From the NCBI RefSeq assembly GCF_015352985.1, contig NZ_JACYXF010000010.1:1-64000 (forward strand): DNA of 64,000 bases. Reading direction: 5' to 3'. Of the stretch, positions 42,418-52,700 are shown one piece after another; position 1 is the stretch's first letter; each line of letters opens with the position of its first letter. The notes beneath the pieces are model-generated. The model ran no database searches and was not told where the DNA came from. It was given only the letters and a program-made list of their open reading frames with translations. Source of the stretch: Noviherbaspirillum malthae (GTDB lineage Bacteria; Pseudomonadota; Gammaproteobacteria; Burkholderiales; Burkholderiaceae_D). Both the position numbers and the translations under genes were made by a program.

Positions 42418-43425
42418 ATGAACGATGAATCCCCTCGTGCGCGGCTTTATTACCTTCATGGCAGAAACGGCGCACCGCAGCAAGGATCCTGGCTGGCCAG
42501 ATTTCCGGCGGGTATCTTTGCCATTCCTGTCGGGCTTTTCGGCCTGGTGGCGGCATGGCGCCGTGCAGCCGCTTTCGGCCTGACCACCGCCGACGAAATC
42601 AGCGAGCTGATCTTCTATCCGACCCTGTCGATCTGGGTCTTGTCGACGCTGCTGTATGCACTCAAATGCAAGCGGCATGGCAACGCCGTGCTTGCTGAAT
42701 TCCTTCATCCAGTCCAAGGCTCGCTGCAAGCCCTGATTCCCCTGTCCGCCCTGCTCGCCGTGGTCCTTCTGCAGCAGCCCGATCAAGGCATCTGGCTGCT
42801 GGCCTGCATAGGCGCGCTGGGTATCAATGGGCTTATCTCGGTGCGCACCATCTACCTGCTGGCTACCGGACGCTTGCCGCGCAATGCGGTCACTCCGGCG
42901 TTGTATCTGCCGATCGTGGGCGGATTTCTTGTGGGGGCCATGGCGCTGGCTTCACTGCATTATGAAGACTGGGCGGCATTGCTGTTCGGCACCGGCCTTT
43001 CGGGCTGGGCGATTCTTGAGGTTCGCGTCCTCGGTCAATTGTTCGAGGGGCCGATGCCCGGACCCTTGCGCACGACCATCGGTATCGAACTGGCTCCGCC
43101 GGCAGTGGCAACGCTCTCGGCAGCAACCGTTTGGCCGGGTCTTCCCGCCCAAGCTATCATGATCGGAATCGGAATGACGCTGCTGCCCTTCATCAGCGTC
43201 TTTGCGCGGTATTCCTGGTGGAGCCGGACGCCTTTCACGGTCGGCTTCTGGTCATTCTCGTTTCCGGTCGCCGCCTTCGCCAGCATCGTGCTTGAGGCAG
43301 GAAATCGCGGCAGCTGGCCGACATGGATCGGTACGCTCGCGCTGCTGGCTGCAACTGCCGTTATCGCATGGCTGCTGTTGCGCACCGCGGTTCTCCTGAT
43401 ACGCGGGCGTCTTCTTCCGGATTAA
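42418..43425 (+). CDS. SLAC1/TehA-family (tellurite-resistance/dicarboxylate) transporter
   Basis: A 335-residue membrane protein with ten hydrophobic helices and the early motif RFPAGIFAIPVGLFGLVAAW, where FPxGxFxIPxG-type residues mark the SLAC1 channel family. Members transport dicarboxylates, sulfite or small anions. A shorter start at 42418 is preferred to an ATG 15 bases upstream. It stands alone, and a GC hairpin follows. Confidence 0.87.
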   Translation: MNDESPRARLYYLHGRNGAPQQGSWLARFPAGIFAIPVGLFGLVAAWRRAAAFGLTTADEISELIFYPTLSIWVLSTLLYALKCKRHGNAVLAEFLHPVQGSLQALIPLSALLAVVLLQQPDQGIWLLACIGALGINGLISVRTIYLLATGRLPRNAVTPALYLPIVGGFLVGAMALASLHYEDWAALLFGTGLSGWAILEVRVLGQLFEGPMPGPLRTTIGIELAPPAVATLSAATVWPGLPAQAIMIGIGMTLLPFISVFARYSWWSRTPFTVGFWSFSFPVAAFASIVLEAGNRGSWPTWIGTLALLAATAVIAWLLLRTAVLLIRGRLLPD

Positions 43426-43470
43426 TGTGTTGCGTCGGCGGATCTCGACTCGACTCGACGCTACGGCTGC

Positions 43471-43499
43471 AGCCGGCCGCAAATCAAGCTCGGCCGGCT
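43471..43499. terminator. GC-rich hairpin between convergent genes
   Basis: AGCCGGCCG (43471-43479) pairs with CGGCCGGCT (43491-43499) between the SLAC1-type gene and a convergent unknown gene. T tract absent. Confidence 0.6.
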
Positions 43500-43532
43500 T
43501 CAATCCGCAAGGAGAGTTCAACAGGAATCAGC

Positions 43533-44249
43533 TCAGCGCTGCAAGGTTTCGGTACGGCGGCTGGAACGCCTTTCAACCGAGTGGGACGACACGCAGAACT
43601 CGAGGTTGGTGATGCCGATGGCCCCGGGCGGTCCGGCGACGAAATCGAAGCCGCTCTTGACCGGAAAAAGACAGTCGTCGCGCAGGATCAGGTCGGTATG
43701 GCAATTCGGGGTCGGAGAATACAGATGCTCCTTGATCGCATCCCAGATGGGCGGGGTCACCCAGCCGTAGAGATAGAGCTGGTTCGGATAAAGAGAACTG
43801 TCGGAATCAAGATATCCCTTTTGATTCTTCTGCAGGGGTGGCTGCTCGGGTGTCGTGTTAACGACCGCGAGATCGACCGATCCTTCGCCGATCGGATACG
43901 CCTCCTCGTTCTGATACGACGTGTAGGCGAGACGCAGATGCCACCGGCAGATCAATGCGATCTTCTTTTCCATCCCGACTTTTTCGGTCGCCATCGACAG
44001 TCCGTCGGTGACGGTCAGCTGGGTACACATGATCTGTCCGATGAGCGTAGGCTCCAGCCTTCGGAAATCCTCGAGATTTTCGTGCAGGTTCCAGAAGAGC
44101 CACTTCACGCGTTCGCCCTCGGTCATATCCGGCAGATCGGCAATGGTCTTGCTGCCATGGGATTCGATCGTCCGCATGACGTCCTTGCGCATCTTTTCAT
44201 GCGCCTCATCAATTTCTGCACCAAACCGATGGATGTAATCGCTCCGCAT
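43533..44249 (-). CDS. Hypothetical protein, 238 residues
   Basis: No recognised family. The protein begins MRSDYIHRFGAEIDEAHEKM and is soluble, with a helical first third and a middle segment of hydrophobic strands (KKIALICRWHLRLAYTSY). A Pro/Gln-rich linker follows, then a C-terminal part with several aromatic residues (YLYGWVTPPIWDAIKEHL). There is no signal peptide. GGAGAGG precedes the ATG at 44249. A 93-residue upstream extension lacks a ribosome binding site. It has no operon partner. Confidence 0.7.
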   Translation of the reverse strand: MRSDYIHRFGAEIDEAHEKMRKDVMRTIESHGSKTIADLPDMTEGERVKWLFWNLHENLEDFRRLEPTLIGQIMCTQLTVTDGLSMATEKVGMEKKIALICRWHLRLAYTSYQNEEAYPIGEGSVDLAVVNTTPEQPPLQKNQKGYLDSDSSLYPNQLYLYGWVTPPIWDAIKEHLYSPTPNCHTDLILRDDCLFPVKSGFDFVAGPPGAIGITNLEFCVSSHSVERRSSRRTETLQR

Positions 44250-44539
44250 AAACCTCTCCGAAAAAACGATGCTGGATAACTCAGTGTAGAACCCAATTTC
44301 CAAATAAACAGGGAAACAAGGGGGCGTCGGCACGTGCTTCGGCAATGCTTGCAGCGATGTCAACAATCCTGGCGGATAGAGTTTTATCGAGCCTGTAAGT
44401 TCATGGTTCTTGCAGTTGGGTGGCATTCCCGCAAACAAGCCGGATATTCCAGGGGTGTTCATGAGACGGACGAGCGCCGGTATCGGATAGTATCGACCAT
44501 CCGCTCCATCCCGAATGACTGATATCAAGAAAGCAAGCC

Positions 44540-45196
44540 ATGCCGAGCCTGATCTATATTGCCGACCCGATGTGTTCCTGGTGTTACGGTTTCAGCTCGG
44601 AGCTGAGGGCGCTGATGGACGGCCTGCCCGGCCTGCGGCTGGAGATCGTCGTCGGCGGTTTGCGCGCTTATAACACCGTGCCGATGGACGATGCGCTCAG
44701 ATCCAAGCTTCAAAATGCCTGGACACAGGTCGCCGCGCGCACAGGCCTGAGCTTTTCATCGTCCGCCCTGGACAGGAAGGACTTCATCTACAACACCGAG
44801 CCGGCCTGCCGTGCCGTGGTCGCAGCCCGCATGCTTGCGCCCTCGGCCTGCCTTGCCGTCTTCGAAGCCATCCAGAAGGCGTTCTACGTCGAGGGGAAAG
44901 ATACGACCCAGACCGACGTGCTCTGCGAAATCGCGGCCGGGACCATCGCAGCCGCCGGCATCTCCATGGATGCGCAGACTTTCCTCGTCACGTTCAAATC
45001 CGAAGCCGCCGTCATGGCGACCTATCACGACATCGAGCAGACCAAGCGCTGGAAAGTCCAGGGGTTTCCAACGCTCGTTCTCGAACGGGACGGCGCGCTC
45101 GATCTGGTAACGTCGGGTTACGTCACGATGCCTGAACTGGTCGAACGGCTGCAGGCGCTGGTCGATACCGAAGCCGGCGAGACCGCTTCGGCATAA
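44540..45196 (+). CDS. DsbA-family (FrnE-like) thiol oxidoreductase
   Basis: A 218-residue cytoplasmic thioredoxin-fold protein with an N-terminal active site CSWC (IADPMCSWCYGFSSELRAL) and the cis-proline loop in VQGFPTLVLERDG. No signal peptide. Such DsbA-like proteins oxidise or isomerise disulfides or act on glutathione conjugates. It lies alone before a strong terminator. Confidence 0.87.
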   Translation: MPSLIYIADPMCSWCYGFSSELRALMDGLPGLRLEIVVGGLRAYNTVPMDDALRSKLQNAWTQVAARTGLSFSSSALDRKDFIYNTEPACRAVVAARMLAPSACLAVFEAIQKAFYVEGKDTTQTDVLCEIAAGTIAAAGISMDAQTFLVTFKSEAAVMATYHDIEQTKRWKVQGFPTLVLERDGALDLVTSGYVTMPELVERLQALVDTEAGETASA

Positions 45197-45262
45197 GAAG
45201 ACTGTCATACCGATCCCAAGGCCCTATCGCTCCGACCTCGATCAGGCTGGTCCGCAAAATAT

Positions 45263-45296
45263 AAAACCCTGATCCGCATATGCCGATCAGGGTTTT
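45263..45296. terminator. Bidirectional intrinsic terminator between dsbA-like gene and phaB
   Basis: AAAACCCTGATC (45263-45274) and GATCAGGGTTTT (45285-45296) are perfect complements around a 10-base loop, with T runs on both strands. It ends the phaAB transcript leftward and the DsbA-like transcript rightward. A second perfect hairpin, CATGAGCGCA/TGCGCTCATG, follows at 45300-45322. Confidence 0.9.
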
Positions 45297-45335
45297 CTCC
45301 ATGAGCGCAGATTGCGCTCATGATCGCTCAATGCA

Positions 45336-46076
45336 TCAATGCATGTGCTGTCCGCCATTGATGGCGATGTTGGCACCGGTCAGGAATGCGGCTTCGTCGG
45401 ATGCCAGATAGGCAACCAGTCCCGCCACTTCTTCCGGCTTGCCCAGGCGGCCCATCGGGATCTGCGGAATGATCTTGGATTCCAGCACCTCCGACGGAAT
45501 TGCCATGACCATCTTGGTGCCGATATAGCCCGGCGAGATGGTATTGACCGTGACGCCCTTGCGCGCAACCTCAAGCGCGAGCGCCTTCGTGAAGCCGTGC
45601 ATGCCGGCCTTTGCAGCCGAATAGTTGGTCTGGCCGAATGCGCCCTTCTGTCCGTTGACCGACGAAATATTGATGATGCGGCCCCAGCCCCGTTCCAGCA
45701 TGCCGTCGCACACCGGCTTGGTCATGTTGAACACGGAGTCGAGATTGGTCTTCATGACCGCGTCCCAATTCACCTTGTCCATTTTCTTGAAGGTCATGTC
45801 GCGGGTGATGCCGGCGTTGTTGACGAGCACATCGACAGGACCGATTTCCTCGGCGATCTTGTTGATGCATGCCACCGCGGAATCGTAATCCGAGACGTCA
45901 CATGGATACGCCTTGAATTTATAGCCCTGTGATTCCATCGACGCCAACCAGTCCTGCGCCTTGGTATTGCCCGGCGAATAGGTGGTGACCACTTGATAAC
46001 CGAGTGCCGCCATCTTGATGCAGATTGCCTCTCCCAGACCACCCATGCCACCTGTAACTAATGCGACTCTTGCCAT
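45336..46076 (-). CDS. phaB: Acetoacetyl-CoA reductase (NADPH)
   Basis: A 246-residue SDR. TGGMGGLG is the cofactor loop, the catalytic residues lie in NISSVNGQKGAFGQTNYSAA (Ser, and Tyr with the following Lys), and the C-terminus is GANIAINGGQHMH, as in PhaB of Cupriavidus. It reduces acetoacetyl-CoA to (R)-3-hydroxybutyryl-CoA for PHB. It follows phaA after 65 bp, same direction, and ends at a bidirectional terminator. Confidence 0.96.
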   Translation of the reverse strand: MARVALVTGGMGGLGEAICIKMAALGYQVVTTYSPGNTKAQDWLASMESQGYKFKAYPCDVSDYDSAVACINKIAEEIGPVDVLVNNAGITRDMTFKKMDKVNWDAVMKTNLDSVFNMTKPVCDGMLERGWGRIINISSVNGQKGAFGQTNYSAAKAGMHGFTKALALEVARKGVTVNTISPGYIGTKMVMAIPSEVLESKIIPQIPMGRLGKPEEVAGLVAYLASDEAAFLTGANIAINGGQHMH

Positions 46077-46141
46077 GTTGTTATCTCTCTTTGCTTATGG
46101 GTTAACACGAATACAACGCCTTGCAACACACTGCCGGAAAA

Positions 46142-47317
46142 CTAGCGCTCGATGGCAAGCGCAACGCCCATGCCGCCGCCGATGCAAAGGCTGGCAAGCC
46201 CGCGTTTGGCATCGCGACGGATCATTTCATGAATCAGGGTGACCAGGATGCGGCAGCCTGACGCGCCAATCGGGTGCCCGATGGCGATGGCGCCGCCATT
46301 GACGTTGATCTTGCTGGTATCCCAGCCCATCTCCTTGTTGACGCCGATGGCCTGCGCCGCGAAGGCTTCATTGATTTCCATGAGATCCACTTCCTCATGC
46401 GTCCAGCCTGCCTTGCGAAGACAGAGCTGGGAGGCCGGGACCGGGCCCATGCCCATGATGGTCGGATCGACGCCGGCGGAAGAATAGGCGCGGATGCGGG
46501 CCAGCGGCTTCAGGCCAAGCTGATCAGCCTTCTTGGCCGACATCATGATCACGGCGGCTGCGCCGTCATTGATGCCGGACGCGTTGCCGGCGGTGACCGT
46601 GCCGTCCTTGGCGAACGCCGGACGCAGCGCTGCGAGCGCTTCGGCAGTCACGCCGGGCTTGATGAATTCGTCGGTATCAAAGACGACCGGACCCTTTTTC
46701 GAAGGAATTTCAAACGGGATGATTTCATCCTTGAACTTGCCTTCCTTCTGCGCTGCTTCGGCCTTGTTTTGGGAAGCGGCGGCGAATTCATCCTGCTCCT
46801 GGCGGGATACGCCGTATTTCTTGGCGACGTTTTCCGCCGTGATGCCCATGTGGTACTGGTTATAGACGTCCCACAGGCCGTCGACGATCATGGTGTCCAC
46901 CAGCTTGGCGTCACCCATGCGGAAGCCGTCGCGGGAATTATTGAGCACATGGGGAGAAGCGCTCATGTTTTCCTGGCCGCCCGCGATCACGATTTCCGCA
47001 TCGCCGCACATAATGGCCTGGGCTGCCAGATGAGTTGCCTTGAGACCGCTGCCGCATACCTTGTTGATGGTCATGCCGGGCACCATGTCGGGCAGACCGG
47101 CGCGGATGACGGCCTGACGCGCGGGGTTCTGGCCTACGCCGGCAGTCAGCACCTGGCCCATGATGACCTCGCTGACCATCTCTGGTGCAATGCCCGTTTT
47201 GGAAATAAGGGTTTTGATCACATGCGCGCCCAAGTCCGACGCTGCGGTCTTCGCCAGCGTCCCACCGAATTTACCCACGGCGGTACGTCCCGCAGCGACG
47301 ATAACGACATCACTCAT
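46142..47317 (-). CDS. phaA: Acetyl-CoA acetyltransferase (beta-ketothiolase)
   Basis: A 391-residue thiolase. The acyl-enzyme cysteine is in [12 protein letters not shown], the C-terminal catalytic histidine in [14 protein letters not shown], and the second cysteine in [12 protein letters not shown]. It condenses two acetyl-CoA into acetoacetyl-CoA. The ATG at 47317 starts [18 protein letters not shown], the usual N-terminus. It is first in the phaA-phaB unit. phaC is absent nearby, unlike the Cupriavidus phaCAB layout. Confidence 0.96.
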   Translation of the reverse strand: MSDVVIVAAGRTAVGKFGGTLAKTAASDLGAHVIKTLISKTGIAPEMVSEVIMGQVLTAGVGQNPARQAVIRAGLPDMVPGMTINKVCGSGLKATHLAAQAIMCGDAEIVIAGGQENMSASPHVLNNSRDGFRMGDAKLVDTMIVDGLWDVYNQYHMGITAENVAKKYGVSRQEQDEFAAASQNKAEAAQKEGKFKDEIIPFEIPSKKGPVVFDTDEFIKPGVTAEALAALRPAFAKDGTVTAGNASGINDGAAAVIMMSAKKADQLGLKPLARIRAYSSAGVDPTIMGMGPVPASQLCLRKAGWTHEEVDLMEINEAFAAQAIGVNKEMGWDTSKINVNGGAIAIGHPIGASGCRILVTLIHEMIRRDAKRGLASLCIGGGMGVALAIER

Positions 47318-47914
47318 TGCAACTCCTCTTTTTGACAAAACGGAATTAAAACTCAAATAAATTGCACTGCGATTACACTGCGCGGGCAAGGCGCGTTGAT
47401 AAAAGAATCAGAGTTTCATCATAACGTTGAGGTATATCATTCCGATTGATCTGGATCAATCGCCTCCTAGCCCGAAGAAATCATGTGCTGCGCGGTATTT
47501 TTGGTTTTTCAGAACCGGCCGCCTTTTTGCAATATAGCAAGTTATGAGCCTGCCAAAAAGAAAAAACGCGCATCGGACCGGACCAATCCGCATTTATTCA
47601 TGACATGAAGAAGATTCAACAATGCGCTTTCGGAATGCGGCGCCAATCAGCACGGTCGTGCCATTTTTAAAGCTCGATTGCTCGTTCGTAGAGCATGAGC
47701 TGCTCGGTTATGGACAGCACGTGCACCACGCCGGAGCAGTCGCACAACTGGCCGGCACTTGGCGATGCGCCCGCGCGAAATGCAATGCAGAATGATGGGA
47801 GATGCTAAAGAGACCTGCGGCAAGGAGTTGTCTGGTGGCGAACAAAACCCGGGCGGCGGCGTCTACTGAAATCAGTCCCTGACATCAAATGCCGTGGAAC
47901 GCCACCTGCCTGTT
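47318..47914. other. Gene-free region upstream of phaA
   Basis: Nearly 600 bp without a credible gene between phaA and the MarR gene, both leftward. It must hold the phaA promoter. TGCACTGCG at 47363-47371, 46 bp from the phaA start, is a weak TGC-N3-GCA relative, and a better match lies at 47781. TTGC-AATATA-GCAA near 47528-47541 is another small dyad. No terminator with a T tract was seen. Confidence 0.4.
47781..47792 (-). promoter_or_regulatory. PhaR-type element far upstream of phaA
   Basis: On the minus strand TTCTGCATTGCA, eleven of twelve bases identical to the phasin-upstream element. It lies 464 bp upstream of phaA, further than usual for an operator, so its link to phaA is uncertain. 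Confidence 0.3.
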
Positions 47915-48391
47915 TTATGCTTCATCGATCAGTCGCTGGAGGACCCGAAGCGCATCGAATCCTGCCTTCGCCTGGTCTTCGCTCAGCCGGCCGACAGTTT
48001 CAGCACGCAACTCGCTGATGGCGGCATTGATGCGGACCACCACGCGCTTCGCCTTGGGCGTAAGACGCACCAGCTTGACGCGCGCATCCTCCGGCGGCGC
48101 AATTCTCGTGACCCATCCTGCATCTTCGAGCTGCTTGACAAGCCGAGTCACGGTCGGCGCCTCGATGCCGAGCATGCGCGCCAGATCCGATTGGGAAAGT
48201 CCGTCTTCGATCCGCGAGAGATAGAGCAAGGCAGTCCAGCGCGACTGGCTCAGGCCCGTCGGCTTGAGACGCTGCGTTACCTTGTCACGCCATGCGCGAT
48301 TGACATCGCCGATGGCCACGCCGAATTTTTCCTGAATCGTGTCGGGTGGCTGCGTGTCGACGAACTTCGTTATCGGTTTCATGATTCCCAT
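47915..48391 (-). CDS. MarR-family transcriptional regulator
   Basis: A 158-residue winged helix regulator: SQSRWTALLYLSRIEDGLSQ, recognition helix in GIEAPTVTRLVKQLEDAGW, and the wing APPEDARVKLVRLTPKAK. MarR proteins typically repress divergent efflux genes and release DNA on binding phenolic or drug-like ligands. It is divergent from an RND efflux pair, with a palindrome between. An ATG nine bases inside (48382) is an alternative start. Confidence 0.92.
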   Translation of the reverse strand: MGIMKPITKFVDTQPPDTIQEKFGVAIGDVNRAWRDKVTQRLKPTGLSQSRWTALLYLSRIEDGLSQSDLARMLGIEAPTVTRLVKQLEDAGWVTRIAPPEDARVKLVRLTPKAKRVVVRINAAISELRAETVGRLSEDQAKAGFDALRVLQRLIDEA

Positions 48392-48419
48392 GCGAACGAT
48401 TTTATCTCAAATGCTAAAA

Positions 48420-48438
48420 TAGTTTGCATAGCTAACTA
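48420..48438. promoter_or_regulatory. MarR operator palindrome
   Basis: TAGTTTGCATAGCTAACTA is a 19-bp dyad centred on ATA with one mismatched pair (TAGTT-T-GC against GC-T-AACTA). It lies 29 bp before the MarR start and 59 bp before the efflux adaptor start. This size and base pattern are typical of MarR-family operators. Confidence 0.65.
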
Positions 48439-48496
48439 ATTTGGAAACGCGAATGCCGGCCGCGCTGTGCAGGCTTTGCGTTTGCCCCGGATCTTC

Positions 48497-49708
48497 ATGA
48501 AAAAAACTGTCCTCATTCCCGTTCTCGTGCTCCTGGTGCTGGCGGGCCTGGCCTGGCATTTCTTCAAGCCGGCGAACAAGCCGGCCGCAGGACAGGGCAA
48601 CCAGCAGCCGCCGGCGCTGGTCACGACCGTTCCGGCGCAGCGCACCTCGGTTCCGGTGAGGCTCACGTCGAACGGTTATGTCAGCTCGCTCAACAGCGTC
48701 GAAGTGAGACCGCAGGTTTCCAGCACCATCGCCAAGGTGCATATCCGCGAGGGCCAGTTCGTCAAGGCCGGCGATCTTCTGTTTTCGCTCGACGACCGCG
48801 CCGACCGGGTCAACTTGCAGAAGGCCGAAGCCCAGCTGAAAAAGGATGAGGCCAGCCTCGCCGACTACGAGCGCCAGCTGGCGCGCAGCCGCGACCTGGC
48901 AGGCAAGGGATTCATCTCGCAAAGCGCAGTCGATACCGTACAAAGCCAGGTCGACAGCGCGCGCGCCACCGTGCAGGCCGACAAGGCAGCCATCGACGCC
49001 GCCAAGGTAGCCTTGAGCTACGCAAGCATCCGCGCAAGCTCCGCCGGACGTGCCGGCGCCATTGCCGTGTACGCCGGCAGTCTGGTCCAGCCGGCATCGG
49101 CGCCGCTGGTCACCATTTCCCAGATCGATCCCATCGCTGTCAGCTTCACATTGCCGGAGACCGAACTCGGGTCGCTCATCGAAGCCCGGAAGGCAGGAGA
49201 GGTCAAGGTGAACGCCAAGGCGTCGAACGGCATGTCGCTGGAAGGCAAGGTGACATTCATCGACAACGCCGTCGATGTGCAGAACGGCACCATTCGGGTC
49301 AAGGCGGCGTTTGCCAATGCGGATCAGCTGCTGTGGCCCGGACAGTATGTCACCGTCAGCACGACGGTACGCGAAATCAAGGATGCGATCGTGATTCCGC
49401 AGGCTGCCATCATCACCGGCATCGATGCGCGCACCGTCTATGTTGCCGGCCAGGACAAGGTCGCACAGTCGCGTCCAATCGAGCTGGTGTACTCCTTCGG
49501 CGCACAAGCCGTAATCAAGGGAGTGCAGGAAGGCGAACGCGTCGTGGTCGACGGCAAGCAGAACCTGCGGCCGGGCAGCCGCATCGCCGAGGCCGGCGCC
49601 GCGAAGAACGGGGCCAATGGCCAGGCGCAGCAGGGATTTCAGGGCACCCAAGGGACGCAAGGCGCCGGCAATGGCAACGGCGGCACATCGGGAAAGACCG
49701 CACCATGA
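48497..49708 (+). CDS. RND efflux periplasmic adaptor subunit (membrane fusion protein)
   Basis: A 403-residue adaptor. An N-terminal anchor (TVLIPVLVLLVLAGLAWHFF) is followed by a biotinyl-lipoyl half (VEVRPQVSSTIAKVHIREGQ), a helical hairpin with KAEAQLKKDEASLADYERQL, a beta-barrel domain, and a Gly/Gln/Asn-rich tail. It bridges the inner-membrane pump and an outer-membrane channel. The start at 48497 follows GGAT. Its stop overlaps the pump's start (ATGA). Probably repressed by the divergent MarR protein. Confidence 0.92.
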   Translation: MKKTVLIPVLVLLVLAGLAWHFFKPANKPAAGQGNQQPPALVTTVPAQRTSVPVRLTSNGYVSSLNSVEVRPQVSSTIAKVHIREGQFVKAGDLLFSLDDRADRVNLQKAEAQLKKDEASLADYERQLARSRDLAGKGFISQSAVDTVQSQVDSARATVQADKAAIDAAKVALSYASIRASSAGRAGAIAVYAGSLVQPASAPLVTISQIDPIAVSFTLPETELGSLIEARKAGEVKVNAKASNGMSLEGKVTFIDNAVDVQNGTIRVKAAFANADQLLWPGQYVTVSTTVREIKDAIVIPQAAIITGIDARTVYVAGQDKVAQSRPIELVYSFGAQAVIKGVQEGERVVVDGKQNLRPGSRIAEAGAAKNGANGQAQQGFQGTQGTQGAGNGNGGTSGKTAP

Positions 49709-52700
49709 ATATTTCTGAACTCTGCATCCGCCGTCCCATCATGACGGTGCTGCTCAGCCTGGCGGTGGTGGTCGCGGGCGTTCTGGCCTATCTGAAGATC
49801 CCGGTGGCGGCGCTGCCGAGCTACAACACGCCGGTCATCAATGTCAGCGCCTCCCTGCCCGGCGCCAGCCCGGAAACCATGGCATCCTCGGTCGCGCTGC
49901 CGCTGGAAAAGCAGTTCTCCACGATCGCCGGCCTGAGCGTCATCAGCTCCACCAACACCCTCGGTTCAACCTCGCTGACGCTGGAGTTCGATACGGCGCG
50001 CGATATCGACGCGGCGGCGGTTGACGTCCAGGCCGCCCTGCTGCGCGCGCAGCGGGCGCTGCCGGAGGAAATGACTTCCCTGCCCTCCTACCGCAAGGTG
50101 AACCCGGCCGATGCGCCGGTGCTGCTGCTGGCGCTGACCTCGCCCTCGCTCAACATTTCCGATCTCAACGACTTCGCGGAAAACCTGATCTCGCCGAGCC
50201 TGTCGACGCTCAATGGCGTGGCTCAGGTCAACATTTACGGCCAGAAGCGCTTTGCGGTGCGCGTCAAGGTCAATCCTGCCCTGCTGGCGGCGCGCAACAT
50301 GTCCATGGACGAACTGCTGGCCGGCATACGTGCGGCAAATGCCAATACGCCAGTGGGCGTGCTCGACGGCCCGCGCCAGACGCTGACCATCCAGGCCAAC
50401 CAGCAGCTCAAGAGCGCGGCTGAGTTCTCCGAACTGATCGTGGCCAGCCGAAACAATGTTCCGGTGCGGCTGCGCGAAGTCGCCGACGTCGAAGACAGCT
50501 ACGAGTCGATCAAGACGTCCAGCCGCTTCAACGGCGAGCGTTCCATTGTGCTTGCCATCCAGCGCCAGCCCAATGCCAATACCGTGGCCGTGGTCGATTC
50601 CATCCATGAAATGCTGCCGCGCTTCAAGGCGCAACTGCCGGCCTCGATCGAAATCAATTTGCTGAACGACCGCTCGGTGTCAGTGCGCGAAGCCATCCAT
50701 GATGTCAACCTCACGCTGGCGCTGACGGTGGCGCTGGTGGTCATGGTGATTTTCCTGTTCCTGCGCCGCTTCATGGCAACGTTGATCCCGACGCTGTCGC
50801 TGCCGGTCTCGCTGATCGGCGCGGTCGCCCTGCTCTATGCGTTCGGCTACAGTCTCGACAACATATCGCTGCTGGGCATCACGCTCGCGGTCGGCCTGGT
50901 GGTGGACGACGCGATCGTGGTGCTGGAAAACATCGTGCGCCATGTGGAGAACGGCATGCAGCCGTTCAAGGCGGCGCTGGTCGGATCGAAGGAAATGGGC
51001 TTCACCATCATTTCGATTTCGGTGTCGCTGGTGGCAGTGTTCATTCCCATTTTCTTCATGCCCGGCGTGATCGGCCTGCTGTTCCATGAGTTCGCGGTTG
51101 TGGTCGGCCTGTCGGTGCTGGTTTCCGCGGTAGTGTCGCTGACGCTGGTGCCGATGCTGAGCAGCCGTTACCTGAAGCCTGAAGAACATGGCCGCAAGGA
51201 AAATCTCGTGATCCGTGGCTTCGAAAGCGTGTTCAACGGTACCCTGCGGCGCTATCAGACCTCGCTCGACTGGAGCCTGCGCCACCGCTCGGTGATTCTC
51301 GCCGTCGCGCTGATGACGTTTGCGCTGACGGCTTACCTGTTCATCACGATTCCCAAGGGTTTCTTTCCCGAGGAAGACATCGGCCAGATCAGCGTGACCA
51401 CCGAAGGGCCGGAAGACATCTCCTTCACCGCGATGGCGGAAAAGCAGGCGCAGATCGCCGACATCATCAACCGCAATGCGAATGTGGCAAGCGTCGCCTC
51501 CACGCTCGGCGGAGGCAGCAACAGTTCCCAGAACAGCGGCCGCATGTTCGTCAACCTGAAGCCGCGCGGCGAACGGGCCGAGATGAACAAGGTGCTCGAA
51601 GGCCTGCGCAAGGACTTGCGCGCCGTACCCGGCATGGCGGTCTATTTCCGTCCGGTGCAGAACCTGCAGCTCGGCGGACGCGCCAGCAAGAGCCGTTACC
51701 AGTACATCCTGCAGAGCGTGCAGGCAGGCGAACTCAACGACTGGAGCACGCGCATGATGGAAAAGATGCGCAACGATTCCGCCTTCCGCGACGTCACCAG
51801 CGATTCACAGCTCAAGGGCTTGCAGGCCTCATTGCGCATCGACCGCGACAAGGCCAACTTGCTGGGCGTGCAGATGCAGGACCTGCGCAGCGTCCTGTAC
51901 AGCGCCTTCGGCGACCGTCAGGTGTCGACCATCTATACCAGCAGCAACGACTACCAGGTCATCATGCAGGTGGGGGATGAATTCAAGCGCGATGAAAGCG
52001 CATTCTCCAAAATCCATGTGCGTGCCAACGACGGCAACCTGGTGCCACTGACCAGCTTCGCCACGGTGGAACGCACGGTCGGACCGACCTCGGTCAACCA
52101 CCAGGGGCAGCTGCAGGCAATCACGCTATCCTTCAATCTGGCGCCGGATGTGCCGCTTGGCGTGGCGACGGGCAAGATCCAGGAATTCCAGGAAGAGATC
52201 AAGATGCCGGCCAGCATCATCACCAACTACGGCGGCGATGCGGCGGTTTTCAAGGATTCCCAATCGAGCCAGGCGGTGCTGCTGATCGTTGCGCTGCTGG
52301 TGATCTACGTCCTGCTCGGCGTGCTGTATGAAAGCTTCATCCATCCGCTGACCATTCTTTCCGGCCTGCCTTCGGCGGCGGTCGGCGCGCTCATCACTCT
52401 GAAGCTGTTCGGCATGGACCTGACGCTGATTGCCACCATCGGCATCCTGCTGCTAATCGGTATCGTGAAGAAGAACGCGATCATGATGATCGACTTTGCA
52501 CTGGATGCCCAGCGCAACCAGCACATGTCGCCGCAGGAAGCGATACGGCAAGCTTGCCTGCTGCGCTTTCGGCCCATCCTGATGACTACGCTGGCGGCAC
52601 TCATGGGCGCCTTGCCGATCGCGCTCGGCTTGGGCGCCGGCGCAGAACTTCGTCAGCCGCTGGGCCTGGCGGTGGTCGGCGGACTGATGTTCTCGCAGGT

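Noticed and set aside
47318..47914. phaC or phaR in the phaA upstream region
   Set aside because: No frame of suitable length or motif (no lipase-box-like cysteine motif) is present. Both genes must lie elsewhere.
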